NCBI RefSeq assembly: GCF_024585165.1
Contig: NZ_CP029008.1
Coordinates: 1 to 64,000, forward strand
DNA: 64,000 bases
Direction: 5' to 3'
Origin: Bradyrhizobium sp. WBOS07
Lineage (GTDB): Bacteria > Pseudomonadota > Alphaproteobacteria > Rhizobiales > Xanthobacteraceae
A program made the position numbers and the translations under genes. Of the stretch, positions 44,572 to 53,300 are shown piece by piece. Each line of letters opens with the position of its first letter. The first letter of the stretch is position 1. The notes beneath the pieces were generated by a model. The model made no database searches, was not told the origin of the DNA, and was given only the letters and a program-made list of their open reading frames with translations.

Positions 44572-45261
44572 ATGAGCATTGTAGAAACTTCACCCCAAAA
44601 TTCGACGCCAAAAACCCGGAAAAGAAAGTCCGGCATTCCCACAGGAAACGCGGGCGAATACTTCGTCATGGGCGAGTTGCTTCGTCGAGGTTATGATGCT
44701 CAGCTCGCGGACCGCAACACGGCGGGCTACGATCTGCTTGTGGGTCGCCACCGCGACACAGCCCTCGCTAAGGTGCAGGTGAAGACCGTTCGGAGCCAAC
44801 CTTGGTACGTGCGGCAATCACAGTTCGAAGGCGACATGCTGTCGCAAATCACTATCTATGTACTGCTTGGCAACGAAGACGCGCAGCAGCCCGTCCGCTA
44901 CTTCATCGCGCGGAACTCGGCGATGGCTGGCCAAATGTCGACGCCCCGAAACTGGGACACGGCAGCGTTTATGAGCCTGAAGGCACTCATTCCCTTCGAG
45001 GGCCGGTGGGACATTCTGGACAACCAGGACACCGTCCAGCTCCGCAGACCGCGCGTCGGCTCGGTCAAAGAGCGCTGCTTCGACATCTATCTCCGCCAGG
45101 GCGAGAAAGCTGCAACCAGACTCGCTGTTGCACAGGGTATCAAGTTGGCCAGTGTTCGACGCTGGATCCACGATTGGTCTGCGGACAAAGCGCCCGCCTC
45201 ATCGAAGATGAGATGTAGACGCCTTCCTACCGGTGGCGCCGAGTCGCACTCGCCGGCGTAA
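44572..45261 (+). CDS. PD-(D/E)XK-like nuclease-fold protein with C-terminal HTH
   Basis: About 229 residues. The N-terminal half matches endonuclease-like proteins: E29 (NAGEYFVMGELLRRGYD), D54 (NTAGYDLLVG) and Q69-V70-K71 (KVQVKT). The C-terminal part has a likely helix-turn-helix (EKAATRLAVAQGIKLASVRRWIHDW). Similarity of layout to the 43456 protein suggests related functions. ATG 44572 has ggagg about 8 bp upstream; GTG 44557 is an alternative. Its stop is 5 bp before the IS element, so it is intact. Confidence 0.7.
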   Translation: MSIVETSPQNSTPKTRKRKSGIPTGNAGEYFVMGELLRRGYDAQLADRNTAGYDLLVGRHRDTALAKVQVKTVRSQPWYVRQSQFEGDMLSQITIYVLLGNEDAQQPVRYFIARNSAMAGQMSTPRNWDTAAFMSLKALIPFEGRWDILDNQDTVQLRRPRVGSVKERCFDIYLRQGEKAATRLAVAQGIKLASVRRWIHDWSADKAPASSKMRCRRLPTGGAESHSPA

Positions 45262-45266
45262 CCTGA

Positions 45267-46190
45267 GAGCCTGACCGAAAAAGGTGAGCGGCTTTAGCGG
45301 GCTTGTGATTCCTTCGGATTTGCAAAGATTCGAGGGAGGACACCATGCCGTGGACCAAAGCCGCTCGTATCAAGTATCAGCGCAGTGGCCTGCGTTACGC
45401 AAGCGATCTGACCGATGCGGAGTGGGCGCTGATCGCCCGGAAGATGCCGCTGCGACGGCGATTGGGCCGGCCGCGGAAGGTCGATCTGCGCGAGATCGTA
45501 CAGGCGATTTTCTATGTCCTGTCGAGCGGCTGCCAATGGCGCGCCTTGCCGAAGGAGTTCCCGCCTTACTCGACGGTACAGGGCTATTTTTACGCTTGGC
45601 GCGACACGGGTAGATGGCAGCAGATCGTCGATGCTTTGGTTCGGAAGGAGCGCCGGGAATCCGGACGAAAGCCCACACCGACAGCTGCCGTCATCGATAG
45701 CCAGACTGCCTCGACGACGGAGGCTGGCGGACCACGCGGGTTCGACGCCGGCAAGCGCCTCCACGGGCGCAAGCGCCATATCGTGACTGACACCGACGGC
45801 CACATGCTGGCTGCATATGTTCATCCTGCCAACATTCAGGATGTCCACGGCGCCGTTCCCCTGTTGAAGGACTTGCGAGGTCGCTTCCCAAGGCTCAAGC
45901 ATGTCTTTGCTGACCGGATTTATCGCGGCAAACAGCTCGTCAACGCACTCTTAGACTGCGGGCCGTGGACGATCGAGATCGTCGAGCGACCGCACGGGGT
46001 TAAAGGCTTCCAGCTCCTGCCCAGGCGCTGGGTTGTCGAGCGCACCTTTGCATGGCTCGGCAGATGCAGGCGCCTCTCCAAAGACTTCGAAGGGTCTGCC
46101 GCCACCGAGCTCGCTTGGCTGCTCGTCGCCCATCTGAGGCTCCTAACTCGCCGCCTAGCTAGCCCAAGACATGTATTTTGAGTCAGGCTC
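45267..46190 (+). mobile_element. IS5-family insertion sequence, complete
   Basis: 924 bp from gagcctgac (45267) to gtcaggctc (46182-46190). The ends are inverted repeats, imperfect beyond the first nine bases. Both sides carry the triplet tga (45264-45266 and 46191-46193), the 3-bp TNA-type duplication made by this group. One transposase gene fills the element. Confidence 0.9.
45345..46181 (+). CDS. IS5-family transposase
   Basis: 278 residues. The DDE triad is readable: D118 in AVIDSQTAS, D190 in HVFADRIYRG and E232 in RRWVVERTFAWLGRCRRLSKD, the Y-(2)-R-(3)-E-(6)-R type signature of IS5. The N-terminal part (LTDAEWALIARKMP) is the family DNA-binding domain. The frame is uninterrupted, so the element may be active. 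gaggaggaca before the ATG serves as ribosome-binding site. Confidence 0.93.
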   Translation: MPWTKAARIKYQRSGLRYASDLTDAEWALIARKMPLRRRLGRPRKVDLREIVQAIFYVLSSGCQWRALPKEFPPYSTVQGYFYAWRDTGRWQQIVDALVRKERRESGRKPTPTAAVIDSQTASTTEAGGPRGFDAGKRLHGRKRHIVTDTDGHMLAAYVHPANIQDVHGAVPLLKDLRGRFPRLKHVFADRIYRGKQLVNALLDCGPWTIEIVERPHGVKGFQLLPRRWVVERTFAWLGRCRRLSKDFEGSAATELAWLLVAHLRLLTRRLASPRHVF

Positions 46191-46264
46191 TGAGAAGTGT
46201 CAATCGCCAAGGATCTCGCCTACTCAACTTGGACCAAATCATCAGGACGCGATGGGGAACGATG

Positions 46265-46906
46265 ATGCGGATATTGATCTACAAGCGGACGCACTCGGGC
46301 GATCCCGACCGCGAAACCGGCGTGTTCGGAAACCGTAACTGCATGGGGGCTGTGCGAGGGCGACAGTACGATGCGGTCATCGGCATAGGTGGCATCGGAC
46401 CAGAACCTCACCGTGCGCGCATCGCTGGCAAGCTTACGTGGGTCGGCATCGCTCCGCATAAAGATTTTGATCGATCGAAGGTGTTGCGCGGTCCTCGGGT
46501 GATCTTTGAGCATTTCTGGCACGCCGGAGAATACGGACCGTTGCTGGAAGTGGAGTATCCCGAGCTTGCGCGGCGCATGTATGACAGGAACACCAGAGTT
46601 CTCATTTACTACCTCGCAAGCTCAACGACCAGATTGGACCGAGAGATCACCAAAATACTTCGTCAGGCGAGGAGAGCCCGTTGCTCCAAACACCTACGCA
46701 AGCGCAGACCAACCTTAAGCAATTGTCCTTCCTCGGGCACAGCTGTCCGAAAGCCAGTCTGCCTGAGCAAGCTGGAGAAGAGGGCCAAACACCGCTGCGA
46801 CTCAATGCCCGAATCCGGCGCAACATCGAACATCATCACGCCGAAGCACCGTTGCAAAGTAGCCCTAAAACCCAGCAAGAGGCGCATTTACTCCCCGTTG
46901 GCGTGA
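46265..46906 (+). CDS. Unknown protein, possibly linked to DNA or nucleotide modification
   Basis: 213 residues. The first ~125 form a compact domain: MRILIYKRTHSGDPD, VFGNRNCMGAVRGRQYDAVIGIGGIG, GKLTWVGIAPHK and an RVLIYYLASS strand; phage proteins of this look have been linked to nucleotide modification, but that identification is tentative. The remaining ~85 residues are basic, Cys- and Ser-rich and low in secondary structure, perhaps a shifted or added tail. ggggaa precedes the two adjacent ATGs (46262, 46265). It directly follows the IS element. Confidence 0.6.
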   Translation: MRILIYKRTHSGDPDRETGVFGNRNCMGAVRGRQYDAVIGIGGIGPEPHRARIAGKLTWVGIAPHKDFDRSKVLRGPRVIFEHFWHAGEYGPLLEVEYPELARRMYDRNTRVLIYYLASSTTRLDREITKILRQARRARCSKHLRKRRPTLSNCPSSGTAVRKPVCLSKLEKRAKHRCDSMPESGATSNIITPKHRCKVALKPSKRRIYSPLA

Positions 46907-47221
46907 GCTGTGGCTGAGATGACGACAGCGCTTCTCTTTGGTGGCAGAAGCCGTTCGGCCAGCTCATTGAATGCAACGTACCGGGCAAGGGACCCATTTC
47001 GACCCCTTATTCAAAGCTTGCTCAGTGCTACAGAACTGATACGGGATCGGCGCGTCTCCTCGCGGCTGCGTTGTTGAAAGATGTCGCGACCATCTCGATT
47101 TTCCAGCACCACTCTCATGAGATCGCTTTTAGCTACAAGATTGCTCTGAAAGAGCTGGACTTCGGCACCGAGCGGAGCGTGCATTCGACCATTCGAGTCT
47201 GTCAGCGGAGTCCGACAATTC
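46907..47221. other. Intergenic region
   Basis: 315 bp. Open frames on both strands look like shadows; no promoter or repeat stands out. Confidence 0.4.
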
Positions 47222-47539
47222 ATGGAAGCGGAAATCATCGAACCAGCCATCAAGGCTTGCCTCGCGGAAATCCATGCCAAGCTGAAGGCGGCCGAGCAGA
47301 TTACCAGGGTGGCACAGGCATGTGCAGAGGCAGGTGGCGTTGCTGAAGCGATCCGAGTGTCCATGGATATCGAGCGGTTGATGTACGAAGCCGGACGGCT
47401 TCATGATGCCGCGACCTTGCTAGCTCGAATGACGCACGACGTGAAAAAGTTGAGAAGACCACTTCCGCAAACCCAAAACTCCGTAAGCGCAACCTATGTG
47501 GCGGGCTCTGGGTCAGCCCTGCTTCAGCCAGCGCTTTAG
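47222..47539 (+). CDS. Small helical hypothetical protein
   Basis: 105 residues, MEAEIIEPAIKACLAEIHAKLKAAEQITRVAQACAEAGGVAEAI..., a regular amphipathic helical protein with a Cys-containing repeat-like core and a disordered tail. No family recognised. A cggag site lies about 11 bp upstream. Its 3' end overlaps the convergent 47513 gene by 27 bp. Confidence 0.6.
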   Translation: MEAEIIEPAIKACLAEIHAKLKAAEQITRVAQACAEAGGVAEAIRVSMDIERLMYEAGRLHDAATLLARMTHDVKKLRRPLPQTQNSVSATYVAGSGSALLQPAL

Positions 47540-47950
47540 GAAGCGCCGCTGCGCGGCCCGGGCTGGCCTCTCATAGCGCTCCAGCCCGGCGAGACGTTTG
47601 GCCAGCTTCGGGGTCGGGCATTCTAGCAGGGCGACCAGCAATTCGTAGCGGGCTTGCCGAATGCGACCCAACCTTCGATTCGCTTGGACAAGATCATCCA
47701 CTTCGAGCCAGTTCTGTTGCTGCTTGCTTCTCCTCGCGGTCGCGGAGTCGCCATGTGAGCTGGATACGCTCACCTCCTCCATACCGGGACTCGATAACCC
47801 GTGTTGACGAGCATTGCGGCTCGACTTTGCTTTTCCACGTTCGGTTTTTGGCCCAGTGCTTCGCTTGGCGTTCTGACGGTTCGCTTCGATCTTCCGCTCC
47901 GGGGCCATACGCGCTTCGCTCATATTTTTCTGACCGCACGCTTCCTCCAT
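47513..47950 (-). CDS. Conserved basic hypothetical protein
   Basis: Up to 145 residues. RKIEANRQNAKRSTGPKTERGKAKSSRNARQHGLSS is a recurring N-terminal motif in small rhizobial proteins near mobile DNA; the C-terminal half is helical and Arg-rich (LGRIRQARYELLVALLECPTPKLAKRLAGLERYERPARAAQRRFLKRW). It probably binds nucleic acid. The start may be 47950, 47923 or 47908. Confidence 0.7.
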   Translation of the reverse strand: MEEACGQKNMSEARMAPERKIEANRQNAKRSTGPKTERGKAKSSRNARQHGLSSPGMEEVSVSSSHGDSATARRSKQQQNWLEVDDLVQANRRLGRIRQARYELLVALLECPTPKLAKRLAGLERYERPARAAQRRFLKRWLKQG

Positions 47951-48016
47951 CCGGCACAGGAAGCAACTGCCTCCGCCCGCCCGGCCCGGAGACCATAACG
48001 CCAGGATCAGGTGTTG

Positions 48017-48169
48017 CTACTTCGTGGTCCTTCTAAAGAGGTTCTTGATAGCTCTAAGCATCCTGACTAACGGCTTCATGGCCGCCGACTTACGCGGCGG
48101 GACCAGGATCACGACAAAGAGCAAGTTGAGCAGCAGCCAGCTGCCAAGGACAATCAAATAGACCCGCAT
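48017..48169 (-). CDS. 50-residue membrane protein with VPPRK motif
   Basis: Reads MRVYLIVLGSWLLLNLLFVV then ILVPPRKSAAMKPLVRMLRAIKNLFRRTTK: one membrane helix and a basic cytoplasmic tail. The W-x-L-L-N-x-L-F-V..VPPRK stretch matches the N-terminus of the 32229 protein almost position by position, which supports it as a real gene despite its length. A ggatcc-type site precedes the ATG. Function unknown. Confidence 0.6.
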   Translation of the reverse strand: MRVYLIVLGSWLLLNLLFVVILVPPRKSAAMKPLVRMLRAIKNLFRRTTK

Positions 48170-48624
48170 TCAGGATCCGGGACAAATAGGAAATTACAAG
48201 ATCAAATTGAGCTTCAAACTTATTCATTGAAGCTCAGGCGGGCCTCCAATTCAAGCCACGAGATACCGAACCTGGATTGCCCATTGCGCAGGCGCCAGCA
48301 CTCACGATCACCGTCGCGACCGATTTCAGCCGAGCTCCAAGTCCAAGGGCACAAGTGAACGGACCCACAACTGCTCATCCCGCAGGCTCGTACGATTGGC
48401 TTCGATTTGTCACTTTGTGAGAGCGAAGCATGCCGGGCGGCCGGACGCTGAAAGTCCGGCAACAAGAGCAACAAGATTGCTGCAGAAAGGACTGGCATTC
48501 CCCTGCGATTGGAGCGTTACTGAGTCGGCCGGGCGCGATGGCAGCGCCGGTATCTCGCCTCGCGGACGCGGGGCTTCAGGCAGTGCGGCGGAGAGCGCCG
48601 CTGTTCTTGGAGTAGGAGATACCA
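48170..48624. other. Intergenic region upstream of recombination genes
   Basis: 455 bp. No gene can be supported; one minus-strand frame (48220-48498) is open but lacks coding character. taggagat at 48613-48620 is the ribosome-binding site of the YqaJ gene. Confidence 0.4.
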
Positions 48625-49488
48625 GTGCGTAGCGTTCAGAGTGACGGCCAAATCGAGCCACAGCATCATATCATCAGATTCAATCCGAACGACCGTCGCC
48701 ATTTCATCGGCGGCTCGGACGCCCGCATCATCATGGGCGATGACCAAGAGAGCCTCATGCGCCTCTGGCGCGAAAAGCGAGGCGAGGCGGAGCCGCAGAA
48801 TCTCTCAGACAACCTCATTGTCCAGCTCGGCACCGTGACCGAGGTCTTGAACCGCGCCTGGTATCAACGCGCAAGCGGGCACACGGTCAAGGACATCCAG
48901 AAGCGCGTTCGCCATCCCGTCCACAAATGGATGGCGGCAACGCTGGACGGGACCGTCGAGCAGACCGGCGCCGTCTTCGAAGCCAAATTCATGCTGCCTT
49001 GGGCCTTCACCGAGGAAGCCGCGGCTGAGAAGCACATGGCCCAGCTGCAGCACAATATGTGGGTCACCGCATCCCGCTCAGCCGTTCTCTCGATTATTAC
49101 CGGTGGCGGCAAATGGGTCGAGATCAAGATCCACGCTGACCCGCTCTATCAGCATCTGCTACTCACCGCCGAGAAGAAGTTCTGGCGCTGCGTCCAAAGC
49201 GGCGAGCCGCCCGCCCTGTTCAACATCGAGACGCCACGCCCCCGACTGGAAGCGGTCAGGGTTGTCGACATGTCCACGTCCAACCAATGGGCGGAGCTGG
49301 CGGCCACCTATCTTCGAACCCGAGCTGCGCATGGCGAGCACGAAACGGCCAAGGCGGACCTAAAAAAGTTGATGCCGGAGGACGCCAAGGAGGCGGTAGG
49401 CCATGGCATCAAGGCCAAGCGCTCCAAGTCCGGCGCGATCAGCTTCGAGGCGCAGGCGGCGGAGGGATCCCATGCATCAGTCCAGTGA
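48625..49488 (+). CDS. YqaJ-type phage recombinase exonuclease
   Basis: 287 residues with the YqaJ/lambda-exonuclease core: FIGGSDA (the GxSD motif), D108 and E119-A-K121 in FEAKFM, and QLQHNMWVT. It should resect double-stranded DNA ends 5' to 3' to expose single strands. GTG 48625 is the start (taggagat upstream). Its last 17 bp overlap the annealing-protein gene, matching the exonuclease/annealing pairs of phages and conjugative elements. Confidence 0.9.
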   Translation: MRSVQSDGQIEPQHHIIRFNPNDRRHFIGGSDARIIMGDDQESLMRLWREKRGEAEPQNLSDNLIVQLGTVTEVLNRAWYQRASGHTVKDIQKRVRHPVHKWMAATLDGTVEQTGAVFEAKFMLPWAFTEEAAAEKHMAQLQHNMWVTASRSAVLSIITGGGKWVEIKIHADPLYQHLLLTAEKKFWRCVQSGEPPALFNIETPRPRLEAVRVVDMSTSNQWAELAATYLRTRAAHGEHETAKADLKKLMPEDAKEAVGHGIKAKRSKSGAISFEAQAAEGSHASVQ

Positions 49489-50653
49489 GCGCATCGGGAC
49501 CATCGCCGCCGCCCTCGCCCGGGCCCAGGCTGAACTCACGAACCCCGAGAAGACCCTGACCGCCGTGATCCGGTCGCCCTTCCCGCGGGAGGATGATCGA
49601 AGCTTCCGGTACGCTTCCCTCGCCTCGGGCCTAGACATCGTCCGCAAGACGCTGAGCCAGCAGGAGATCGCCACTGTCCAGACCACCCGGATCGAACAGG
49701 TCACCGGTCAGATCCACCTCACCACTCTGCTCGCCCACGCCTCCGGGGAATGGATCTCCTCGGACTTACCGGTCTGCGCCTCCAAGGAGGTCGAAGCGCC
49801 GCGCCGGATGGGCGCGGCGCTGACCTATGCCCGCCGGTATGCCCTATTTGCCCTCGTCGGGATCGCCGGAGAGGATGATTTGGACGCACCGGACCTCATG
49901 ACAGGGCCTCCCGCCGCCCCCGAGCCGCAGGCCGCGTCAGGACCGAAAAGAAGGCCGCCAGGCGGGTCTTTGAACCGCCCCCCGTTGTTGCCCGCCGAAC
50001 GCTCCGCCGAGCTCTTGGACCGCCTCCTCGCGGACCTGGCTTTACTGGAGGGTAGCGACGATCTTCTCACTTGGGCAAGGAGCAACTTCCCTCTCAAGAA
50101 CACCCTGCTGGAGGGCGACGCTCGCGTGCTCGAAGCTGCCTATCTAAAGAGACGCGAGGAGTTAGCTCCTCTTGAGTTCGATTTAACAGACCAGCGGCCT
50201 ACGTCGGCGCTCGGACCATCTTTACCTGAGGAGCAGGCTTCGGGGATATCTGACGAGGCGCACGCCGCTGCGCATACCGCTTCTGGACAGCAAGTCGGCC
50301 TCGCCTTCCCGAAAGAGCCACCGCGAAAACGAAGCAAGGATCACCTCGCCTTCATTCGCGCCCAAGGCTGTCTGGTCTGCCAGAAGACCCCCGCCGATGC
50401 GCATCACCTCAAGTTTGCTCAACCAAGAACGTTAGCCCGCAAGGTGAGTGACGAGTTCACGGTGCCGCTTTGCCGATCGCACCACCAATCCCTGCATCGG
50501 CACGGCAACGAAAAAGCTTGGTGGACCAATCTGCAAATTTCGCCACTCCCGATCGCGAAGGAGCTTTGGGATGCGAGCCCCGTCCATCTGATGAACGTTG
50601 AAACAGTGGCTGTACCGTCGTCGCGATCAGTACCAGAGGCATCAGGTCAATGA
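49472..50653 (+). CDS. ERF-family annealing protein fused to HNH-like domain
   Basis: About 393 residues. Residues ~8-140 form the ERF single-strand annealing domain ([17 protein letters not shown] start; [49 protein letters not shown]). A charged linker follows, and residues ~285-350 hold a zinc/HNH-like domain (C300xxC303, DAHHL at ~310, [20 protein letters not shown] with C334, H337, H338). ERF anneals complementary strands; the fused module may nick DNA or aid binding. ATG 49472 has aggg upstream; the frame is open from 49403. Confidence 0.88.
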   Translation: MHQSSERIGTIAAALARAQAELTNPEKTLTAVIRSPFPREDDRSFRYASLASGLDIVRKTLSQQEIATVQTTRIEQVTGQIHLTTLLAHASGEWISSDLPVCASKEVEAPRRMGAALTYARRYALFALVGIAGEDDLDAPDLMTGPPAAPEPQAASGPKRRPPGGSLNRPPLLPAERSAELLDRLLADLALLEGSDDLLTWARSNFPLKNTLLEGDARVLEAAYLKRREELAPLEFDLTDQRPTSALGPSLPEEQASGISDEAHAAAHTASGQQVGLAFPKEPPRKRSKDHLAFIRAQGCLVCQKTPADAHHLKFAQPRTLARKVSDEFTVPLCRSHHQSLHRHGNEKAWWTNLQISPLPIAKELWDASPVHLMNVETVAVPSSRSVPEASGQ

Positions 50654-51270
50654 ATGGTCCTCTCAACCTTCAACCGCGATCGGCCAGCGTCTTGCCAACC
50701 CAATTTGAGGCATTATTTCATCCGCCGCAACTTCTTCCCGGCGAGAACATCGATCACTATCAGGCTCTTCAAACAGTCATCTTCCACGACCTCGACCCTC
50801 AATCGGCGGTCGAGTGGCTGCTCGCTATCGACATTGCGGAACTCTCTTGGGAGATGCAACGCTACCGGATTCTGCGACATAGGCTCCTAAGCACCTACCG
50901 GCAAAAGGCCGTCGAGATGACCCTTCGCCGCGTCGATTTGGCCGGCATTGCTCCTGAATTCCAGGATATAGCCGAAATCTACACCATCGGTAATGCCCTG
51001 GACTGGCGACTGGATGCTTGTGCGGCGCACGATATCGAAGCCCGCCTCAGATCGTACGGCTTCGATCAGCACGCTATCAGCATGGAAACTTATGTTCAGG
51101 CTCGTGAGATCCTTGCGCTGTTTGAATCACTCTTGAACGGAGCACAACTTCGTCGAGTGATGTTGTTAAAGGAGATAAGAAACATTCGACGATTGCAAAC
51201 AACAGATCTCGCCAGTTCTGTTCAGCAAAATGGGCCCCAAGGGGGGTCGAGCTCCGCAAGAAGTTCTTAA
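50650..51270 (+). CDS. Hypothetical protein, third gene of recombination operon
   Basis: 206 residues, mainly helical, with an [28 protein letters not shown] core, and a low-complexity end ([15 protein letters not shown]). Proteins of this look occur near integrated elements in rhizobia; no function is known. ATGA overlap with the ERF gene shows cotranslation. The stop lies 10 bp before the gmd remnant, so the island edge is very close. Confidence 0.7.
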   Translation: MNGPLNLQPRSASVLPTQFEALFHPPQLLPGENIDHYQALQTVIFHDLDPQSAVEWLLAIDIAELSWEMQRYRILRHRLLSTYRQKAVEMTLRRVDLAGIAPEFQDIAEIYTIGNALDWRLDACAAHDIEARLRSYGFDQHAISMETYVQAREILALFESLLNGAQLRRVMLLKEIRNIRRLQTTDLASSVQQNGPQGGSSSARSS

Positions 51271-51280
51271 GAGGCCCTTG

Positions 51281-51530
51281 ATCATTATCTGGCGGGGAGA
51301 GGGGTTGGAGGAGATCGGTGTCGACGAGAGAACCGGCAAGACGCTCGTGAAGATTGATCCGACTCATTTTTGTCCGAGCGAGGTAGATCCAATTCGGGGA
51401 TGCCAGCAAGGCGCGCCAAATTCTCGGCTGGACGCCAAAGCGGAAGTTCGTCCAGCTCGTCGAGGAGATGATGGCTAGCGATCTGGCCGAGGCGAAGCAG
51501 GATGCTGCCCATGGAAAACGCACAGTTTGA
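51281..51530 (+). pseudogene. gmd: 3' remnant of GDP-mannose 4,6-dehydratase gene
   Basis: About 80 codons of the C-terminus survive: IWRGEGLEEIGVDERTGKT, LVKIDPTHFCPSEVD, then after a 1-2 base frameshift near 51398, DASKARQILGWTPKRKF and VQLVEEMMASDLAEAKQDAA. The complete enzyme (about 350 residues) makes GDP-4-keto-6-deoxymannose. The 5' three quarters is missing and island genes adjoin directly. The end overlaps the fcl start as in intact pairs. Confidence 0.85.
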
Positions 51531-52451
51531 GCTGAAGGGCCAGAGCGTCTACGTCGCCGGCCATCGCGGCATGGTCGGCAGCGCGCTTGTGCGCCGGCTA
51601 GCACGAGAGGACGTCAAGCTCCTCACCGTGGACCGGCGCGCCGTGGATCTACGCAACCAAGCGGCCGTGTTCGACTGATTTACGCGCCTGCGGCCGCAGG
51701 TAGTATTCCTGGCTGCGGCTAAGGTCGGCGGCATCGTCGCCAACAACCCGCGCCGCGCCGAGTTCATATACGATGACATCGCGATCGCCGGCATGTGATC
51801 CACGCTGCCCATCAAAATGGCTCCGAGAAGCTGATGTTTTTGGGGCTCTTGCTGCATCTCTCCGAACTAGCACTCCAGCCTCTGCGTGAGGAATTCGTAC
51901 TGACAGGCCCGCTGGAGCCGACCAACGAGCCTTATGCGATCGCGAAAATTGCCGGCATTGAAATGGTAGAAGCCTTTCGCAGTCAGTACGGCAGCGACTT
52001 CATCAGCGTGATGCCAACCAATCTATACGGACCAGGCGATAATTATCATCCGGAATTGAGCTACGTTGTCGCCGCGATGATCCGCCGCTTCCACGAAGCA
52101 AAGGCTTTCGGCGCCAGAGGCGTCGTAGTTTGGGGTACCGGCACACCGCGGCGCGAGTTCCTCCATGTCGATGACATGGCTGATGCTTGCGTGCACGTCA
52201 TGAAGACCTATTCAGATTCGGAGTTGATCAACATTGGCACCGGCGAGGATATCACCATCGCTGAACTTGCGCGCTTGGTGGCGGAGGTCGCCGGTTACAG
52301 CGGCAGAATATGTTTCGACTCTGCAGGTCCCGATGGCACTCCGCGCAAGCTCCTCGACGTGAGCAGGCTGATAAAACTCGGCTGGCACGCCTCCACCTCG
52401 CTCAACGCCGGCTTGAAGTTAGTTTACGAAAGCTATCTGGCGGCTGTGTAA
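51511..52451 (+). pseudogene. fcl: Degraded GDP-L-fucose synthase gene
   Basis: The reading frame of a full-length ~313-residue enzyme is recognisable ([41 protein letters not shown] with the catalytic Tyr-Lys; [27 protein letters not shown]). It is broken by TGA at 51676-51678 where Trp is expected, a one-base loss near 51796 and a compensating pair of frameshifts around 51842-51890 that scrambles the SSCIYPK active-site Ser segment. It would have converted the gmd product to GDP-fucose. Confidence 0.9.
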
Positions 52452-52488
52452 TGGCGCTGCATCGCCGTTTGAATTTCCTAGAGCGTGC

Positions 52489-52635
52489 TCAAGTGCCAGT
52501 CAGCGGAGTTTCCTTTCTGCCGACGATGGCCAGCTCTCCACCACTCTCTCTGATCAGAAACTTCTGAAGTCGTTGTCGAATTGGCCGATCGACGTATGGA
52601 TCGATGAGGTACGACGGTACGACCCACACGCACAT
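52489..52635 (-). other. Possible gene fragment
   Basis: A 48-codon frame (MCVWVVPSYLIDPYVDRPIR...ELAIVGRKETPLTGT) whose upstream extension without a start is hydrophobic (LVLTIFCLG). It resembles the cytoplasmic end of a membrane protein. The region 52452-52742 otherwise holds nothing recognised. Confidence 0.25.
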
Positions 52636-52742
52636 CCCTAAACAGAAAATAGTCAGCACCAGAGTGCAAAGTTGTGCGATCGCTAGACTAACCTTGCAAG
52701 CGCAGGCGAATCGCCAACGCGTAGGATAAAGTGGATAGGAAA

Positions 52743-52930
52743 CTCGATCTCAAGCTTGAGATACCTGATCAGTGCCTCGGCCGCCTTCGCGTCGGAAGCT
52801 TCAGCTTTGGTGCACTCGCCGGGATCCCTTCCCCGCTTGAAGACGCACGGCGCGCTCCGCGAGGATCATCGCATGCGCGGCGGCAAGATAGGTGGGGAGC
52901 GATTTAGATGTGGCACGACGATGATGGCAT
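52743..52930 (-). pseudogene. tnpC: IS66 tnpC, 5' fragment
   Basis: Pieces of the TnpC N-terminus are visible in shifting frames: KSLPTYLAAAHAMILAERAV, then KAEASDAKAAEALIRYLKLEIE, where the family continues with a leucine-zipper-like coil. Sequence similarity ends at about 52743. At least two frameshifts and one stop are present. Confidence 0.75.
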
Positions 52931-52952
52931 CACGATCCGCAAGCTCAAAGCC

Positions 52953-53300
52953 TCATCCGACCGACGTTGGCCGCCACGTCTCTTGTAGGTGCCGCCAGTC
53001 AATTCCGGACAAGAGATAACCGAGCTGCGCCGACGAGATCGTCACCACACCCTTCGTCGGGCTCGGCCAGATGAAACGCCTCGTTCCGGGCGCTTCGTAA
53101 ACAGACAGGCGCCGTGGCCGTCATGCCAGATGACCTTCAAAAAATTGCCCCGGCGACCGCGGAAGCAAAACAGGTGGCCCGCTAAGCGGGTCGCGATGCA
53201 AGATCTCCTGAACCTGCAACGCCAGCGACGAAAAGCGCTTCCGCATGTCGGTATGCCCGGTCGCGAGCCATACCCGCGCGCCGGCCGGCAACGGGATCAT
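52953..53300 (-). pseudogene. tnpB: IS66 tnpB with two frameshifts
   Basis: Full-length match, about 115 codons: MIPLPAGARVWLATGHTDMR, FSSLALQVQEILHRDPLSG, then after an extra base near 53180, HLFCFRGRRGNFLKVIWHDG, and after a lost base near 53080, FIWPSPTKG, ending GIDWRHLQETWRPTSVG. The intact protein is an accessory factor of IS66 transposition. Confidence 0.88.

Noticed and set aside
51795..52451. Functional 218-residue GDP-fucose synthase-like protein
   Set aside because: It lacks the N-terminal Rossmann motif, and its segment corresponding to SSCIYPK is out of frame, so it is part of the fcl pseudogene.
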